Origin: Myotis daubentonii
Lineage: Eukaryota; Chordata; Mammalia; Chiroptera; Vespertilionidae
Length of the DNA stretch: 64,000 nucleotides
Reading direction: 5' to 3'
Assembly: GCF_963259705.1 (NCBI RefSeq)
Contig: NC_081844.1
Span: 44,571,930-44,635,929 of the forward strand
Of the stretch, positions 23,251 through 34,888 are shown piece after piece; position 1 is the stretch's first letter, and every line of letters begins with the position of its first letter. Both the position numbers and the translations under genes were made by a program. The notes under the pieces were generated by a model. That model was not told the origin of the DNA, searched no databases, and was given only the letters and a program-made list of their open reading frames with translations.

Positions 23251-23458
23251 TTTTTTATTTAATATGTATTTTATTGAATTTTAGAGAAGAAGGGAGAGGA
23301 AGAGCTAGAAACATCAATGAAAGAAAAACATCAATTGGTTGCCTCCTGCATGTCTCCTATTGGGCATGGAGCCTGCAGCTTGGGCATGTGTTCTGATTCG
23401 AATCAGTGACCTCTTGGTGCATGGGACAAATGCTCATCCAACTGAGCCACACCAGCCA
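23251..23458 (-). mobile_element. Ves SINE
   Basis: Tail, gagaagaagggagaggaag core, ggttgcctcctgcatg block and a degraded head ending gagccacaccagcc. Diverged copy. Confidence 0.88.
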
Positions 23459-23734
23459 TCATTTTAATGACCATATTCAAAAGAAGATTAGGGCTTCTTT
23501 ATATAGTAATTAAATGAATGACTATAGTATTTATAGTTCCACTGCTACAATGTTGAAATATTTATTATGGGAAGATTTAATCATGCAAACTGAGTTATAG
23601 AGTCCCAAATATGTTTGTTTAACTGAGTTGAACTTATAACTACTTTAAAATAATGTTCCTTATGCTTATGTAAGATTTCATTTCTATGTTATATGAATGC
23701 AGTAAAGTTGCCCATAGGGAGAATGAATCCCACC

Positions 23735-23900
23735 ATTTATTGCACATTTAATATGTGTAAAGCTCTACTAAGTGCCTTAAATTGATTTTGTTTTTACAAC
23801 CCTAATGCTTTGTACTAAAGATTAGTATGTTCATTTTATAAAAAGAAATACTGAAGCTCAGAAATGTTGGGTATTCTGTCTGAGATTTATTATATAGAAA
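23735..23900 (-). mobile_element. MIR/L2-type fossil, antisense
   Basis: The sequence runs tttattgcacatttaatatg, ctctactaagtgcctta, cattttataaaaagaaatac, tgaagctcagaaatg. This is the order of an antisense MIR 3' half. Confidence 0.6.
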
Positions 23901-24680
23901 GATAATAGGTAGATAGATAGGGCAGATTTAAGATGTAAAATAATGTCTATCATTTTATATGTACATTCTTTTTATAACTATAAATGAATTTTAATCATGT
24001 TTTTAAGTACATAGCTCTCCATAACTCTCTTTTGGTTAGGGTATAGAGGGTTTGGAACACTCTTTTAAATACTCTTTTTAAAAGAACAGGCTGAGACAAT
24101 AGAGCAATATTGAACAGAAAGTACAGAGAATTTGCCACATAACCTCTGTACCAGCATGTACATACCTTCCTTCATTATCAAAACCCCAACCAGAGTGGTA
24201 ATTTTAATATAGTTGTAAACCTACTTTCACACATCATTATCACCGAAAGTCCATCATTTAATTGCTTTTTAATATTAATTGCATTAAAAAAATGGGTCAG
24301 AGTATTTTTGATAATGAATTAGTGTAACATTGATTCCTCTTTTTAAACACAGATAATAGCTAAACTTTATAGCATTTCATTTATGTCTGGGTCTCTTTAA
24401 AAGTTTTGTATATGTTTATTTGTGTGTATATGTGTATGTGTACATACATTTGCATATATAAAACATACCCATGTACATGTATATATATATTTATATGTAT
24501 AAGTAATTTAATCTGACAACAATGATATGAGGAAAAGTGAGTTACATTTATTGCACACATTTACGATAATAAAAATTGAGACACAGAATTTGCATATTTT
24601 GCTCAGGTGATAGACTTGGACATTGAGCCTGATCATAGAGATTCTAGAAGTTGTTCTTTTGATTATAATGCATTAATGTC
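23901..24680. other. Intronic sequence, AT-rich
   Basis: Contains a TA/TG-rich low-complexity patch at 24410-24500. No gene seen. Confidence 0.4.
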
Positions 24681-24900
24681 TTTTTAAAAATATATATTTT
24701 TATTGATGTTTAGAGAGAGAGGAAGGGAGAAGGGAAGAGAGAGTTAAACGTCCATGTGAGAGTAAGACATCGATTGGCTGCCTTTTACACACTCCCTATC
24801 AGAGATCAAACCCACAACCCCGGCATGTGCTCTGACTGTGAATTGAACTGGTGAGTGCACGGGAAGATGCCCAATCAAATGAGCCACACCAGCCTGGGCT
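24681..24900 (-). mobile_element. Ves SINE
   Basis: Tail with tttttattgatgtttagaga, gggaagagagagttaaac core, gattggctgcctttta, and a head ending gagccacaccagcctgggc. It ends 42 bp before a Helitron. Confidence 0.9.
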
Positions 24901-24942
24901 ATGTATTCATGACTTTTGAAACATAGTAACACTTATAAAGCA

Positions 24943-25514
24943 TCTACACTAATAAAAGAGAAATATGCAAATTAACCGCCAATCTGCCACTCCACTACAC
25001 CCACCAGCCACGCCCACCAGACAATCAGGAGTGAGTATGCAAATTAACCCAACTAAGATGGCGGTGGCCACAGAGCTGGAGTGAGCAGGAGGCTTGGGTT
25101 GCCCCCAGCAATGGAGAAAACCAAGCTTCCTGCCTGCCCTGGTCAGCCCTGGGCTCCACTCAAGGCTACAAAGTTTCAATTATAGAAGATAAATAAATCC
25201 CAGATTACTGCTTCCAGCCTGGCCTCTGCTCAAGGAGGCGCTGAAAAAAAAAAAAAAAAAAAAAAAAAAGGAGAGGCTGGAAGCTTGTGTTGCCAGGGGG
25301 CGTGGCCAGCCTGAAAATGGCCATCAGCTCCTCATCCAGGCTGGCCAGGCACCCCTACGGGACACACCCACACCCTGAAGGGGCTGTGAGCAGCCTGGAA
25401 ATGGTCCTCAGCCCCTCACCCAGGCTGGCCAGGCACCCCAGCAGGACCCCTACCCTGATCCAGGACACCCTTCAGGGCAAACCAGCCGTTCCCCACCCAT
25501 GTACCAGGCCTCTA
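24943..25514 (+). mobile_element. Composite Helitron, part A
   Basis: Starts TCTACACTAATAAAAG after an A, the Helitron target rule. It continues with atatgcaaattaacc, a GC-rich interior, and two copies of a ctggccaggcacccc unit. It ends ...accaggcctcta, joined directly to part B; the final G of CTAG is lost. A 26-base A run lies at 25244-25269. The same A-B junction occurs at 50607/50608. Confidence 0.88.
25244..25269. repeat. Poly-A run inside the Helitron
   Basis: Twenty-six uninterrupted A residues. The homologous place in the 50149-51387 copy is a broken T run (50950-50976, opposite strand). Confidence 0.95.
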
Positions 25515-25947
25515 TCCTAATATTAGGGTAATATGCAAATTGATCCTAACAGCAGAAAGACTGGGAATGACTGGTCACTATGACACACACTGACCACCAG
25601 GGGGCAGACGCTCAATGCAGGAGCTGCCCCCTGGTGGTCAGTGCGCTCTCACAGGGAGCTGATGTCTGCCAGCACAGTGGTGGTGGCAGGAGCCTCTCCT
25701 GCCTCCTCAGCAGCACTAAGGATGTCCAACTACAGCTTAGGCCTGCTCCCTGCTGGCAAGTGGACATCCCCCAAGGGCTCCTGGGCTGCCAGAGGGATGT
25801 CTGACTGCCAGCTTAGGCCCTATCCCCTGGATAGCGGGCCTAAGCCGGCAGTTGGACATCCCCCGAGGAGTCCCAGACTGCGAGAGGTCACAGGCCGGGC
25901 TGAGCGACCCTCCCGAGTGCACAAATTTTTGTGCACTGGGCCTCTAG
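25515..25947 (+). mobile_element. Composite Helitron, part B
   Basis: Begins TCCTAATATTAGGGTAATATG, followed by the ctgaccaccagggggcag block. The 3' end is the hairpin gtgcacaaatttttgtgcac, then tgggcctCTAG and a flanking T. About 433 bp. The terminal stem is perfect. Confidence 0.92.
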
Positions 25948-26344
25948 TGTTATATAAATGAGACATTCTTCTAAGTATTTTAGAGGTAACTTTATTTTCA
26001 ACAATCTTATATTCCTTTATAATAACCTGGATAAACATTGCCTAAGGTACTGTTTCTCAGCATATTTTAACCCAGTCTTTTTCACCGAACATGTAATTCT
26101 TAGGTTTTTATTTTATTCTGCTATCACTCTCAAGAGTGTATAATCCTTAGCTACTTCAGACTTGCTCTTAAGGAAAAAAATTGAATTCATTAGAATGTAC
26201 ATCTAGATCAGTCAATATTGATTTGGCCAAGTTTTATTTTAGGTGTTCCACTTACACACACAAAAAAACATGTTTCTCAACTATGAAAATAAGACAACCA
26301 TTGGCTTTGTTTTTTAAGTGCATAGCACAGGCTATTATTATGGC

Positions 26345-26480
26345 ATCATCCCCACTCCTGTTGAAAATCAGGATTAAAGTCCAATATCTTTGGCATAGCC
26401 CCTTGTAAGCTGACCCATGTAGCTTCACAGCCTGGTCTGCAGCTTTCCCCTGTGGCACATTGCAGCCTTATTGCAGCAGG
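26345..26480 (+). mobile_element. L2 LINE fossil
   Basis: ggattaaagtccaatatct and catagccccttgtaagctg resemble the C-terminal L2 ORF2 coding region on the sense strand. Weak but consistent over about 130 bp. Confidence 0.5.
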
Positions 26481-26496
26481 GAACTCATTGTGTGGG

Positions 26497-26715
26497 GTGA
26501 ATGCAGACTCGGGAGCCAGACTGCCTGTTTCACAGTGTAGTCCCACTCTCCGTAGCTGTGTGATCTTGGGCATGTTACTTCAGCTCTCTGTGCTTCTGCT
26601 TCTTCCTCTGTAAAGTAGGGATGTTTTTTCAAAAGGTATTTTTTTGATGATGTTGTTTTAACTATTAATGAGTTAATAACAAAAACAATTAGAGCAGTAT
26701 CTGATCCATAGTAGG
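26497..26715 (+). mobile_element. MIR SINE
   Basis: gactcgggagccagactgcc, agctgtgtgatcttgggca, ttcctctgtaaagtaggg and agcagtatctgatccatagt lie in the MIR consensus order on the plus strand. Confidence 0.85.
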
Positions 26716-26865
26716 TACAGTGTAAGGATTACTCTTCCTCTTTAAAGATGTTGTATTTTTTATAATCATAGATTTTTGTTGTGTTTGAGTATTTTTCCTA
26801 GTGAAATATTCTGCCCACTTCTTTTCTTGTTCTTCTGGCAAATGTTCCATGTCTGAAGAGGCTTT

Positions 26866-27112
26866 TAGCATAATGGTTAATGGTGAGTAATTTGATACTA
26901 GTCTGGCTGGCTTTGAAATCTGTCTCCATTTCTTGGTATCAAAATGGCTTTGAGCATATTAAACTCCCCAGAACTCAGTTTTCTTGTTTGTATGGTAGAG
27001 ATGATAATTATACAATCTGTCTCCCTCTGTTTTTATAAGAATTAAAGACATAATTTGTGCAAAACACTTTGCACAATGTAAGCACTCAATAAACATCAAT
27101 TATTGAGACATC
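26866..27112 (+). mobile_element. MIR SINE, near full length
   Basis: Begins tagcataatggttaatgg, includes actcagttttcttgtttgta and ttataagaattaaagacat, and ends agcactcaataaacatcaa, as in MIR. It is the second MIR in tandem, same strand, 150 bp after the first. Confidence 0.8.
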
Positions 27113-28261
27113 TCTATTGAGCTTTCTCCAACAGGTCTCCAAGCCCAAGGTAGAATTAAATTCTCCTTTACCATTATGCCCATAGCACATCAGCAACACG
27201 TTTATCGACCTGTATTATAGCTATGTATATATTTAATAGCTACAGGTTGATTTGCTGAGTTGCAGTTGATACAATATTTGTAAAATGTACTGGGTGACTC
27301 CTGTCATGGTTGTAGCAGATGGAATTCAAGATTATATTTCAAGTAAAAGGAACAATGTGATTTTGCCAGTTTAGAATGGAGAGAAAGGGGACAATGTGTC
27401 GTATGTGTAGGGGGAAAAAGTGAGAGACAGCCACTTAAAGAAAAATAGCAAGGCAGTAGGCATATATTTGTTCCTCTGAAGGTTGTTAGGTTGCTGTCCT
27501 TTGGACAAATGTGTTGTCTTTAATGATTTTCTAGTTTATATCTTTTACCACAGCCCATATTCCCCATGCCCCCAGAAAAGGGCCTACAGACCAAGAAGTT
27601 CAAAATATATGAGAGGGATTCTTGAGAGCTGAATTCCTCCTTGAATACTATCATTGATGATTGTCTGTAGATAAGGCCCCGTCGTGTCCTCTCAGATAGC
27701 TCTGATTTCCCCAGTGTTCCTAAAGACTAATAGGCTCCTTCCTCTGAGCATGAAACCAACGTGTATTTGGAGGAAGGAAATGCTGGGTTGCGTGGGGGTC
27801 TTCTCCAGTTCTGCTTGCCATACATATTAGCTTTGAAGTTTGTCTACGAAATGTTCATTAATGGACTTTTGTGTACACTTCTACATTTCCTGATACCTGT
27901 CAGCTGTGAGAACAGGGTTGAATGGTGACCGTCCACAGAAGGGAGCAAGATGAGCAGTCAACTACAAGAAGCCTGCATGATAATGACACAGGGCCTACAT
28001 GGAACCCAGCTGATAGCCTTCTCTGAATAATAAACATAAGGAATCCATTTCCCCCTAAGCCATTTTCTTGCTTCATAATATTTCTTTACAAGGAAAAGAG
28101 TAAGAATTAGAAAAAAGTACAACAAAGGAAGCTTCAAATATTGCTTGGTGAAGTTGTTTCCAAATAGACAAAAAATAGTAGAAGTCTTTGAAGAGAGGAA
28201 AAAGTGAATAAATATCCATACTTTTATCTTATGTTTCAGCAGCCACATTCCTTGTTATTTA
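27113..28261. other. Intronic sequence, unique-looking
   Basis: About 1.1 kb without a repeat I can name. The GC-richer part at 27560-27800 has no open frame of note. Confidence 0.4.
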
Positions 28262-28460
28262 CCCAATGGAGTTGAAAAAAAAAATGAATGTACAAAATCA
28301 AACCTGCACAGAGATGTTTATAGCAACTTTATCCATAATTGCCAAAACTTGGAAGCAATGAAGATATCCTTCCATAGGTGAATTAATAAACGGTGGTACA
28401 CTGACAATGGAACATTATACAGCACTAAAAACAAATGAGCTATCAAGACTTGAAGGGATA

Positions 28461-28671
28461 TTTTTTTTAAATATTTTTTTATTGATTTTGGAGAGGAAGC
28501 GAGAGGGAGATAGAAACATCAATGATGAGAATCATTGATCGGCTGCCTCCTGCACGCCCCCTACTAGGGACCAAGCCCACAGCCTGGGCATGTGCCCGTG
28601 ACCAGAATCAAACAGGGGACCTTTTATTCAGCAGGCCAATGCTCTTATCCACTGAGGCAAACCAGCTAGGA
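28461..28671 (-). mobile_element. Ves SINE nested in L1
   Basis: Tail, ttgatttttggagaggaag-type core, gatcggctgcctcctgcac and a head ending ggcaaaccagctagg. Flanks acttgaagggat / acatgaaggaat form an imperfect 12-bp duplication of the L1 target. Confidence 0.9.
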
Positions 28672-29027
28672 CAACATGAAGGAATCTTAAATGCATATTA
28701 TTTAGTTAAATCAGTCAAAAAGAGGTTATATAGTTTATGATTCCAACTATATAACATTTTGGAAAAGTTAAAACTATGGAGACAGTAGAAAGGCCAGTGG
28801 TTGCCAGGCATTGGGTGTGTGTGTGTGTGGAGGGGGATAATTAAGTGGCACACAGAGGATTTTGAGGGCATTGAAACTATTTTGTGTGTTGCCATATGGT
28901 GGATACATGTCATTATATATTTGTCTAAACCCCATAGAACTTACAGTACCAAGAGGGAACCATATGTAAGCCATAGGCTTTTGGTGATTAGGATGTGTAA
29001 ATGTAGGTTCATCAAAAATAGCAAGTG

Positions 29028-29161
29028 GCCCTGGCTAGGGGGCTCAGTTGGAGAGTCCCCTGGTGCACCAAAATGTTGTGGATTTGATTCCCAGTCAGGG
29101 CACATACCTAGGTTGCATGTTCAATCCTTGGTTTGATGCACATAGGGGAGGCAGTTGATCA

Positions 29162-29212
<51 letters not shown>

Positions 29213-29213
29213 T
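29028..29213 (+). mobile_element. Ves SINE variant nested in L1, with (TC)n tail
   Basis: The head gccctggctagggggctcag and B-box region gatttgattcccagtcaggg lead into a variant body. A pure (TC)22 array at 29165-29209 replaces the usual pyrimidine tail. Confidence 0.82.
29165..29209. repeat. (TC)n microsatellite
   Basis: About 22 TC units, grown from the SINE's pyrimidine-rich 3' part. Confidence 0.97.
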
Positions 29214-29453
29214 AAAAACATATCAGGTGAGGATTTTTGTTTAAAGGTAACAAATGTACCATTGTGCAGGGAGATGTTGAACATGGAGGAGGCTTTGAAT
29301 GTTTGGGGGTTGGGAGAATGTGGCAAATCTACATACCATCCCCTCAATTTTTCTGTGAATGTTAAACTACTCTGAAAAAAATAAAGTTTTAATTTTTAAA
29401 AATTGGTATAGATAACGTCTTATAATCTCTCTTCAGTTTCAACAATAAGTGTG

Positions 29454-29454
<1 letters not shown>

Positions 29455-29490
<36 letters not shown>
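29455..29490. repeat. (GT)n microsatellite
   Basis: About 18 GT units. Confidence 0.96.
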
Positions 29491-29491
<1 letters not shown>

Positions 29492-29668
29492 TATGTCTGT
29501 GTCTTAAATAATGGATGGATTGTATAACTAGTGGTGGTGGTTTACTACCAGTCATTTGATTCAAGTTGTAGCATGTAACATGATGAAACATGAAAAAATA
29601 TATAGTGGCAAAAATGTAGTGGCAAATTAAAGAAATTTGATTGTACCAAAAACATATTTTGGAGCTGC

Positions 29669-29671
<3 letters not shown>

Positions 29672-29712
<41 letters not shown>
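29672..29712. repeat. (GT)n microsatellite
   Basis: About 20 GT units, the third dinucleotide array within 550 bp. Confidence 0.96.
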
Positions 29713-29713
<1 letters not shown>

Positions 29714-30514
29714 TGTTGTTTTTTAGATAAGAAGATGGTTTTAATAAAATATCCCAATATTGGGAAAGATATGCTAGATATTTAAACTGTAACAAAATGT
29801 GCATAATTTTTTTAATTCTAACTACTATTTAGATCTATTATTTTTTGAAGCAGTTGGTGTTTGATAGGCAGGTGCTATGAGGTGCTAATTACTGTTTTAC
29901 ATCTTTTTGGTAATCACCATATCAAATGAGTATTTCTCATTCTAAATACTTCCCTCTCCAGCTAATCAATTTTATTTCTTAGTATTTTAGATAATTTGTA
30001 TTATTATTCTTAATATTGTGATTTTTCAATGATCAATCCTGCTATTATTGCATTTCATTTTAATCAAGACATTTTAAATTTTAAACCCAAACTTTCTATT
30101 ACTGACTTTTTACTAAAGAATCCGACATCTTGGATAAATTACAGCTAAACCTCCTGCTAGCCAAATGTTGGCAGATAGACAATAGTATTTCTGCATAATG
30201 GACTTCAGGGTTGGGGCATATTAATTTTTTAGCTTTGTAGAAAGCCTTCATTCTGTAGCTGATTGATGTAGCTAAATAATTAGTATACTTAGAGCCATGT
30301 GCTGCTATATTTAAGTGAATTATCTTTCTTTTCTTTGGCCTGCTTTTATTTAGTTCCTCTAGATTTAAAATATATATATATACTTTAAATACTTTAATAC
30401 TTTAATGTTGGGCCTATTTAGTGTCAAAATATGAAACTCAATGCTTCTTATTTAATTCTCTATTCACATTATGATTTTGCAATGTAATTTATATTCGTTA
30501 ATAATCATCTAAGT
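29713..30514. other. Intronic sequence, nothing recognised
   Basis: AT-rich, no gene or nameable repeat. Confidence 0.4.
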
Positions 30515-30870
30515 GCAGAGACAGCTGGCCATACAACAAATCCACCGCAGAGATTTGTTGCTGGCAAGTGGCTGCTGGTCAGGAACTAGTTTTCAGCATC
30601 CCTTCAGGGCAGCCCTTGTTTTGTGAGATCATATGACTAGATCTTGTGTGTCCAACCAGAGTCAGTTCAGAGACCAGATGCTAAAGAAATGGCATGACTG
30701 TCTCCTCACTACCTACCCATGAGCTATTAGCACATAATTCTAAGGCGAAGGGCATAGTGGACCCACAAGATACAAGGAACTTCATTACTTAAATTACCAT
30801 GTGAAAGGTCATCCAAGGAACAGTCTCATCTGACTTTTATATGAAAGAAAAATAAGCTTGATATATTAAA
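30515..30870 (+). mobile_element. Possible MaLR-type LTR fossil
   Basis: The right end (cagtctcatctgactttta, then atgaaagaaaaataagctt) resembles the polyadenylation end of mammalian MLT1-like LTRs. The left part is GC-richer than its surroundings. Weak; no internal genes seen. Confidence 0.3.
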
Positions 30871-31261
30871 ATTTACAATCAGTAATGTTTGAGAATGGCT
30901 TTAATGGTGGAAAATCATGGAAGTATGTGATGGAGTCATAGTGATTTATCTCATCAAATTTTACATTAGTTAAAAACAACAGGATAGTAGATAAGTGGTT
31001 TAAAGAGCTTATCTAGTAGGGACCTCATCTGGATGTGGCATGTTCCTTTTCTGTCACACACGCATCATATCTTCTATATGAACAGAAGATAACTGTATAA
31101 AAAATGAGAAAAAAGACTTTTTTTAAGCAAGAAAACATGGTAAAAACTTGACTTTGAAGTGTTTTGCTTCCCAGCATTTTACTTTGGCATTGAACCAGTG
31201 GGATCAATAGGAATAATAGTTTTATAAATTTGGAGAATTTGGAAGAATTAACTTTGAAGTG

Positions 31262-31437
31262 AGCCTGACCAGGGGCTGCACCTAGGGATTGGGCCTGCCC
31301 TCTGCCACCTGGGAGCAGGCCTAAGCCAGCAGGTCGTTATCTCCCGAGGGGTCCCAGACTTGCGAGAGGGCACAGGCCGGGCTGAGGGATCCCCCCTCCC
31401 CTCCGAGTGCACAAATTTTTGTGCACCGGGCCTCTAG
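31262..31437 (+). mobile_element. Helitron 3' end fragment
   Basis: Ends with the hairpin gtgcacaaatttttgtgcac, then cgggcctCTAG and T. The interior gcctaagccagcagg and tcccgaggggtcccagact matches the B part of the composites. The 5' end is missing. Confidence 0.88.
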
Positions 31438-31689
31438 TTTACCTATAATATGGTCATAGTTCTAAGAATGGCATTAGTTAATAAAGGAGACATCCATTTT
31501 TCTCTTATGGAGGCTAACATCTAATATGCTTTTTTTTTTAAATTAAAGAATAGGTATATAAATACACTATTCAATCACTATGTGATCAAGATGGAATTGA
31601 CATGCTACCTTAATTGATAGAGCTGTCACACCTCTTAAGGCTATGATATCAAGGCATGAACATGGAGGATTAAATAGAGATTATCAGGT
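31438..31689. other. Intronic sequence, nothing recognised
   Basis: Short AT-rich spacer between the Helitron fragment and the L2. Confidence 0.4.
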
Positions 31690-32420
31690 AAAGTCGAGGA
31701 AGAAGAGTGAGGCAGAGGAGGCAGAGGAAACAGCATGTGTGAAGGCCCTGAATAAGGAGAGAATATGAGGAGGGGAGGACAAATGAACTGAAGAGTGTGG
31801 CCTAGACTAGGATAGGTGTTGTAGATGGAGAGAAGTGGATCATCAGTGATATACCCTGAAAGTAGAAACAACAAGGCCCACTGATTAATTTCACATGAAG
31901 AACCAAGGAGAGGTAAAATCTACATTGATTTTGAACTAATTGTATTAATCACATTGGCAAATTTTAAGAATCAGGTAAGCCTGGAAGCGAGAAAAAAGAA
32001 TAAATCTAGAATTCCATTTTAAACATGTTAAGTTTTAAAAGGCCAGCAATATTGCTGGTATATGAAATTTGTGGAAATGGATGAAGGAGAGACTGAAGAC
32101 AAAGAAGAGAACAAATCCCTGGAAAATTCCAGTGCTTAGAGGAAGAGCCTGCAAAGGAAACTGAGAAGGAGCAGCTCATGAAGTAGGAGAAAATCAAGAG
32201 TCCATGGTGAAGCCAAAGCCAAGAGAGAAATTTTAACATGGAGGAAAATGTTGACTGTGTCCATTCTGCAGAGAGGTTGACTGAGATATTAACAGGAAAA
32301 TATTGAATTTTGATAGTTTGGGGTTGCAATTCATAGTAGAACAGTTAGGGGAGTCAAGGAAAATAGGGAAATAGAAGACATGTTCTAGGAGAAAATGATG
32401 GGAGTCTTATTATAAATAAC
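31690..32420 (-). mobile_element. L2 LINE, antisense, partial
   Basis: gcagaggaaacagcatgtgt, aactgagaaggagcagctca and ctgcagagaggttgactgag fall in the order of antisense L2 ORF2. On the minus strand this is the reverse-transcriptase C-terminal region. No open frame survives beyond scraps. Confidence 0.75.
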
Positions 32421-34631
32421 AAGATTTTTTTTTAGTACTGTTTTAATTTGTTTTACTTTATGGTTTGAGCTAATTGCCAGAGAGTTTTTGGTACTGCTTA
32501 GCATTCAGTGAAGCCGGGAGAGTTTTGCGGTGCAGGAGAAACAGAATCAAAGTCTTTGAGAGAGTGAGACATGAGAGGTCCTATCTACATGTGGATGTGT
32601 AGAAAGTATCCTCAGTCTTATCAGAAACAAAAAAGAAAATGTGTGCAGATGCATGTAAATCTGTAGATGTTAAATTGTTAAAGGTTTATTTCTTAACACC
32701 TATTTCCTAAAGGCAGTGTCAGCAGGCCGTTATAGTTTGTAGCACAAGTACGCATTTTTAAAAATGGAATTATTATGATGTTTCTTTTTGTTATTTGAAT
32801 AACAATGGATTCACATGTTTTCAGATTTAAAATATACTAAATTATATACAGGGAAATGTCTCCCTCACAATTTGTCCCATCCTACCTAGTACTGTTGTTC
32901 CTGGATCAAATGATGTTTTCAGTGTATTTTAAGTATTTACAGAAATATTTTATACACGTATAAACTGAGACATTTTATTAATTTTCTTTTCCCCTTTAAT
33001 TTCCCATTATCTTCTCTGCATGAGTTTACCTAATAAGATGTTTTGAGATCACTCCTACTAAGCAGAGATTTCTTCTTCTCTCTCTTTTTGCAGCTATGTT
33101 ATATACTATTTTAAATTGATTATATATGTGATAATTTATATACGGTGTATTACTTTGAACTCAGTGCATGTTGCATGGACAGCAAATGTTAGTCATTTTC
33201 CTTTCCCCTGTATTTTATACATATCATGAGACGCTAACCCAACAGAGGCAGGACATAGATTTATCTGTTTTGTTTAACCAGCTTTGACCTTAATGTTTTG
33301 TTCTAATAACTGATTTCATGTGCTAATCTCAACACTAAGCCTTTTCCATTTCTCTTAACCTTATTCCTATTTGACTCATGTGGGCATGCTTTGGTTGCTT
33401 TGAATTTTTTCTTTATTTGGCCTGCACTCTGTTTGTCTTTTCCCAATGCTGTCTTTGGCAGGACCCCTGGGTTGAGGTAGGTGCCAGAGATTCTTACTGC
33501 TAACATGTAATTTTAAAAAAAGGAAGTGCAAATGAGAAATAAGACTTTTGGAGCATAAGGGCTCAACTATCTTAACTTGAGAAATTTCTGCTTCTGATAT
33601 TACACATGTGATTCTTGGTCCAGCGTTAGTGAAAGCATTCTTACTATATATTTGACAGTAGACTGACTCAAAAACCCTGGATCAATACATGCTTCCTCTG
33701 TAATGGAAGACTCGTCCTTTGTTTCAAGAGTCAATGGAGACTTAAGCAGATTTGTAGCAATAACTTTGAATCATGGCTAGATTCGAGTCAAAAGCTTATG
33801 TTGATAATAGGAATCTAAAATCTTTGTGTGTATGCATTTGTAGTTTTGCCAAGAGAGAGAAAATTGATGTAATGCTATTCAGATCTGTTTTACATCCTTC
33901 TTCTTCAGAGAAGAAAGCTTTGGCAGCCTTCCCAACTAATGGAAAATTTCCAAAGGTTAAAAAAAAGAAAAGTGACTATCAGATTCTGGCTTCACTATCA
34001 ATGAGCAATCACTTCAGAAGCATTAGATTTAAATGACTTACTCTAGAATGTCCATTCAGACTTACCTGATACCCAAACTCTCCAAGTCTCCTTGAAAATA
34101 TGTATTCTAAAATTGAAAACATGAGCATTCAAAATCAATCCATTACACATGACTATGAAAGTAGTAGTAGACAAAGCAATCCTGGAAATTCTGTAATTTA
34201 AAATTATAGTCAAGAAAAATTACAGTACTATCAGGGAATGTTATGCTTATGAACTTTTACAAATAATCCTCTCCCCCCTTTTAAAAAATAATCATAATAA
34301 ATATTTTAAAGTATTCATGACATTTACAACTCTTTATATATCCTATCTTTTAGCTAAATGTTCATAGCAGATTGTCATTAAGTATGAGTTGGTTTAATTG
34401 ACTTCACATAAAATAAAACCTTTAAAAGTAAATAACTCAACCCTGACTTGTACTGTGCTACTAAATACAGCATGATTAGAAAGAGATTAAAAACCTACTA
34501 TTTAAAATATATATTTAATTACAAAGCATCATGTTTTGAGTAAAATCTCTGAAAACAACAAAATAGCCCATATTTAAGAATAGTAAATAGAGAATAATCA
34601 TTGACACCTTGCTGTATTGTAAAAATAAAGA
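32421..34631. other. Intronic sequence, mostly unassigned
   Basis: An 87-codon frame at 33773-34036 has Lys-rich composition but no recognised family. No splice context that I trust. Confidence 0.35.
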
Positions 34632-34760
34632 TTTTGGTTTGAATTTTTGCTTTGCTTCTTATTAACTCTGTGAACTTCATCTTTCTGAATCCCATTTGAA
34701 TCTCTCATAGAAAAACTGGCTAAATTTAAATATTAATTTAAAATTAATTTTATAAGACAA
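34632..34760 (+). mobile_element. Probable MIR fossil
   Basis: ggtttgaatttttgctttgc, tattaactctgtgaacttca and cccatttgaatctctcat follow MIR order, with strong decay. Confidence 0.45.
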
Positions 34761-34888
34761 ATAATATAATAGAGCAAAATAATTAGATAACATGTTTAGT
34801 ATCTGGGATATCTTAACAAATGTTAGTTTTCTAAAAATGGCAAATCCTAGAGATGATAAAGCAAGTGGTTAAAACGTGTTATATTTAA

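Larger units (their letters stand above)
28262..29400 (+). mobile_element. LINE-1 (L1M type) 3' end, interrupted by two Ves SINEs
   Basis: Three collinear pieces (28262-28460, 28672-29027, 29214-29400) read as sense L1 3' sequence, e.g. atttatagcaactttatcca-like text, ggaaaggccagtggttgcca-like text and gtaacaaatgtaccatt, ending at an A-rich tail after aaaaataaagttttaat. Confidence 0.85.

Noticed and set aside
25641..25961. Overlapping frames on both strands near 25.6-26.0 kb
   Set aside because: They lie in GC-rich Helitron part B, where stops are scarce by composition. The same happens at 50160-50572.
29439..29804. Thr/His-rich frames as small proteins
   Set aside because: They are readings of the (GT)n microsatellites.
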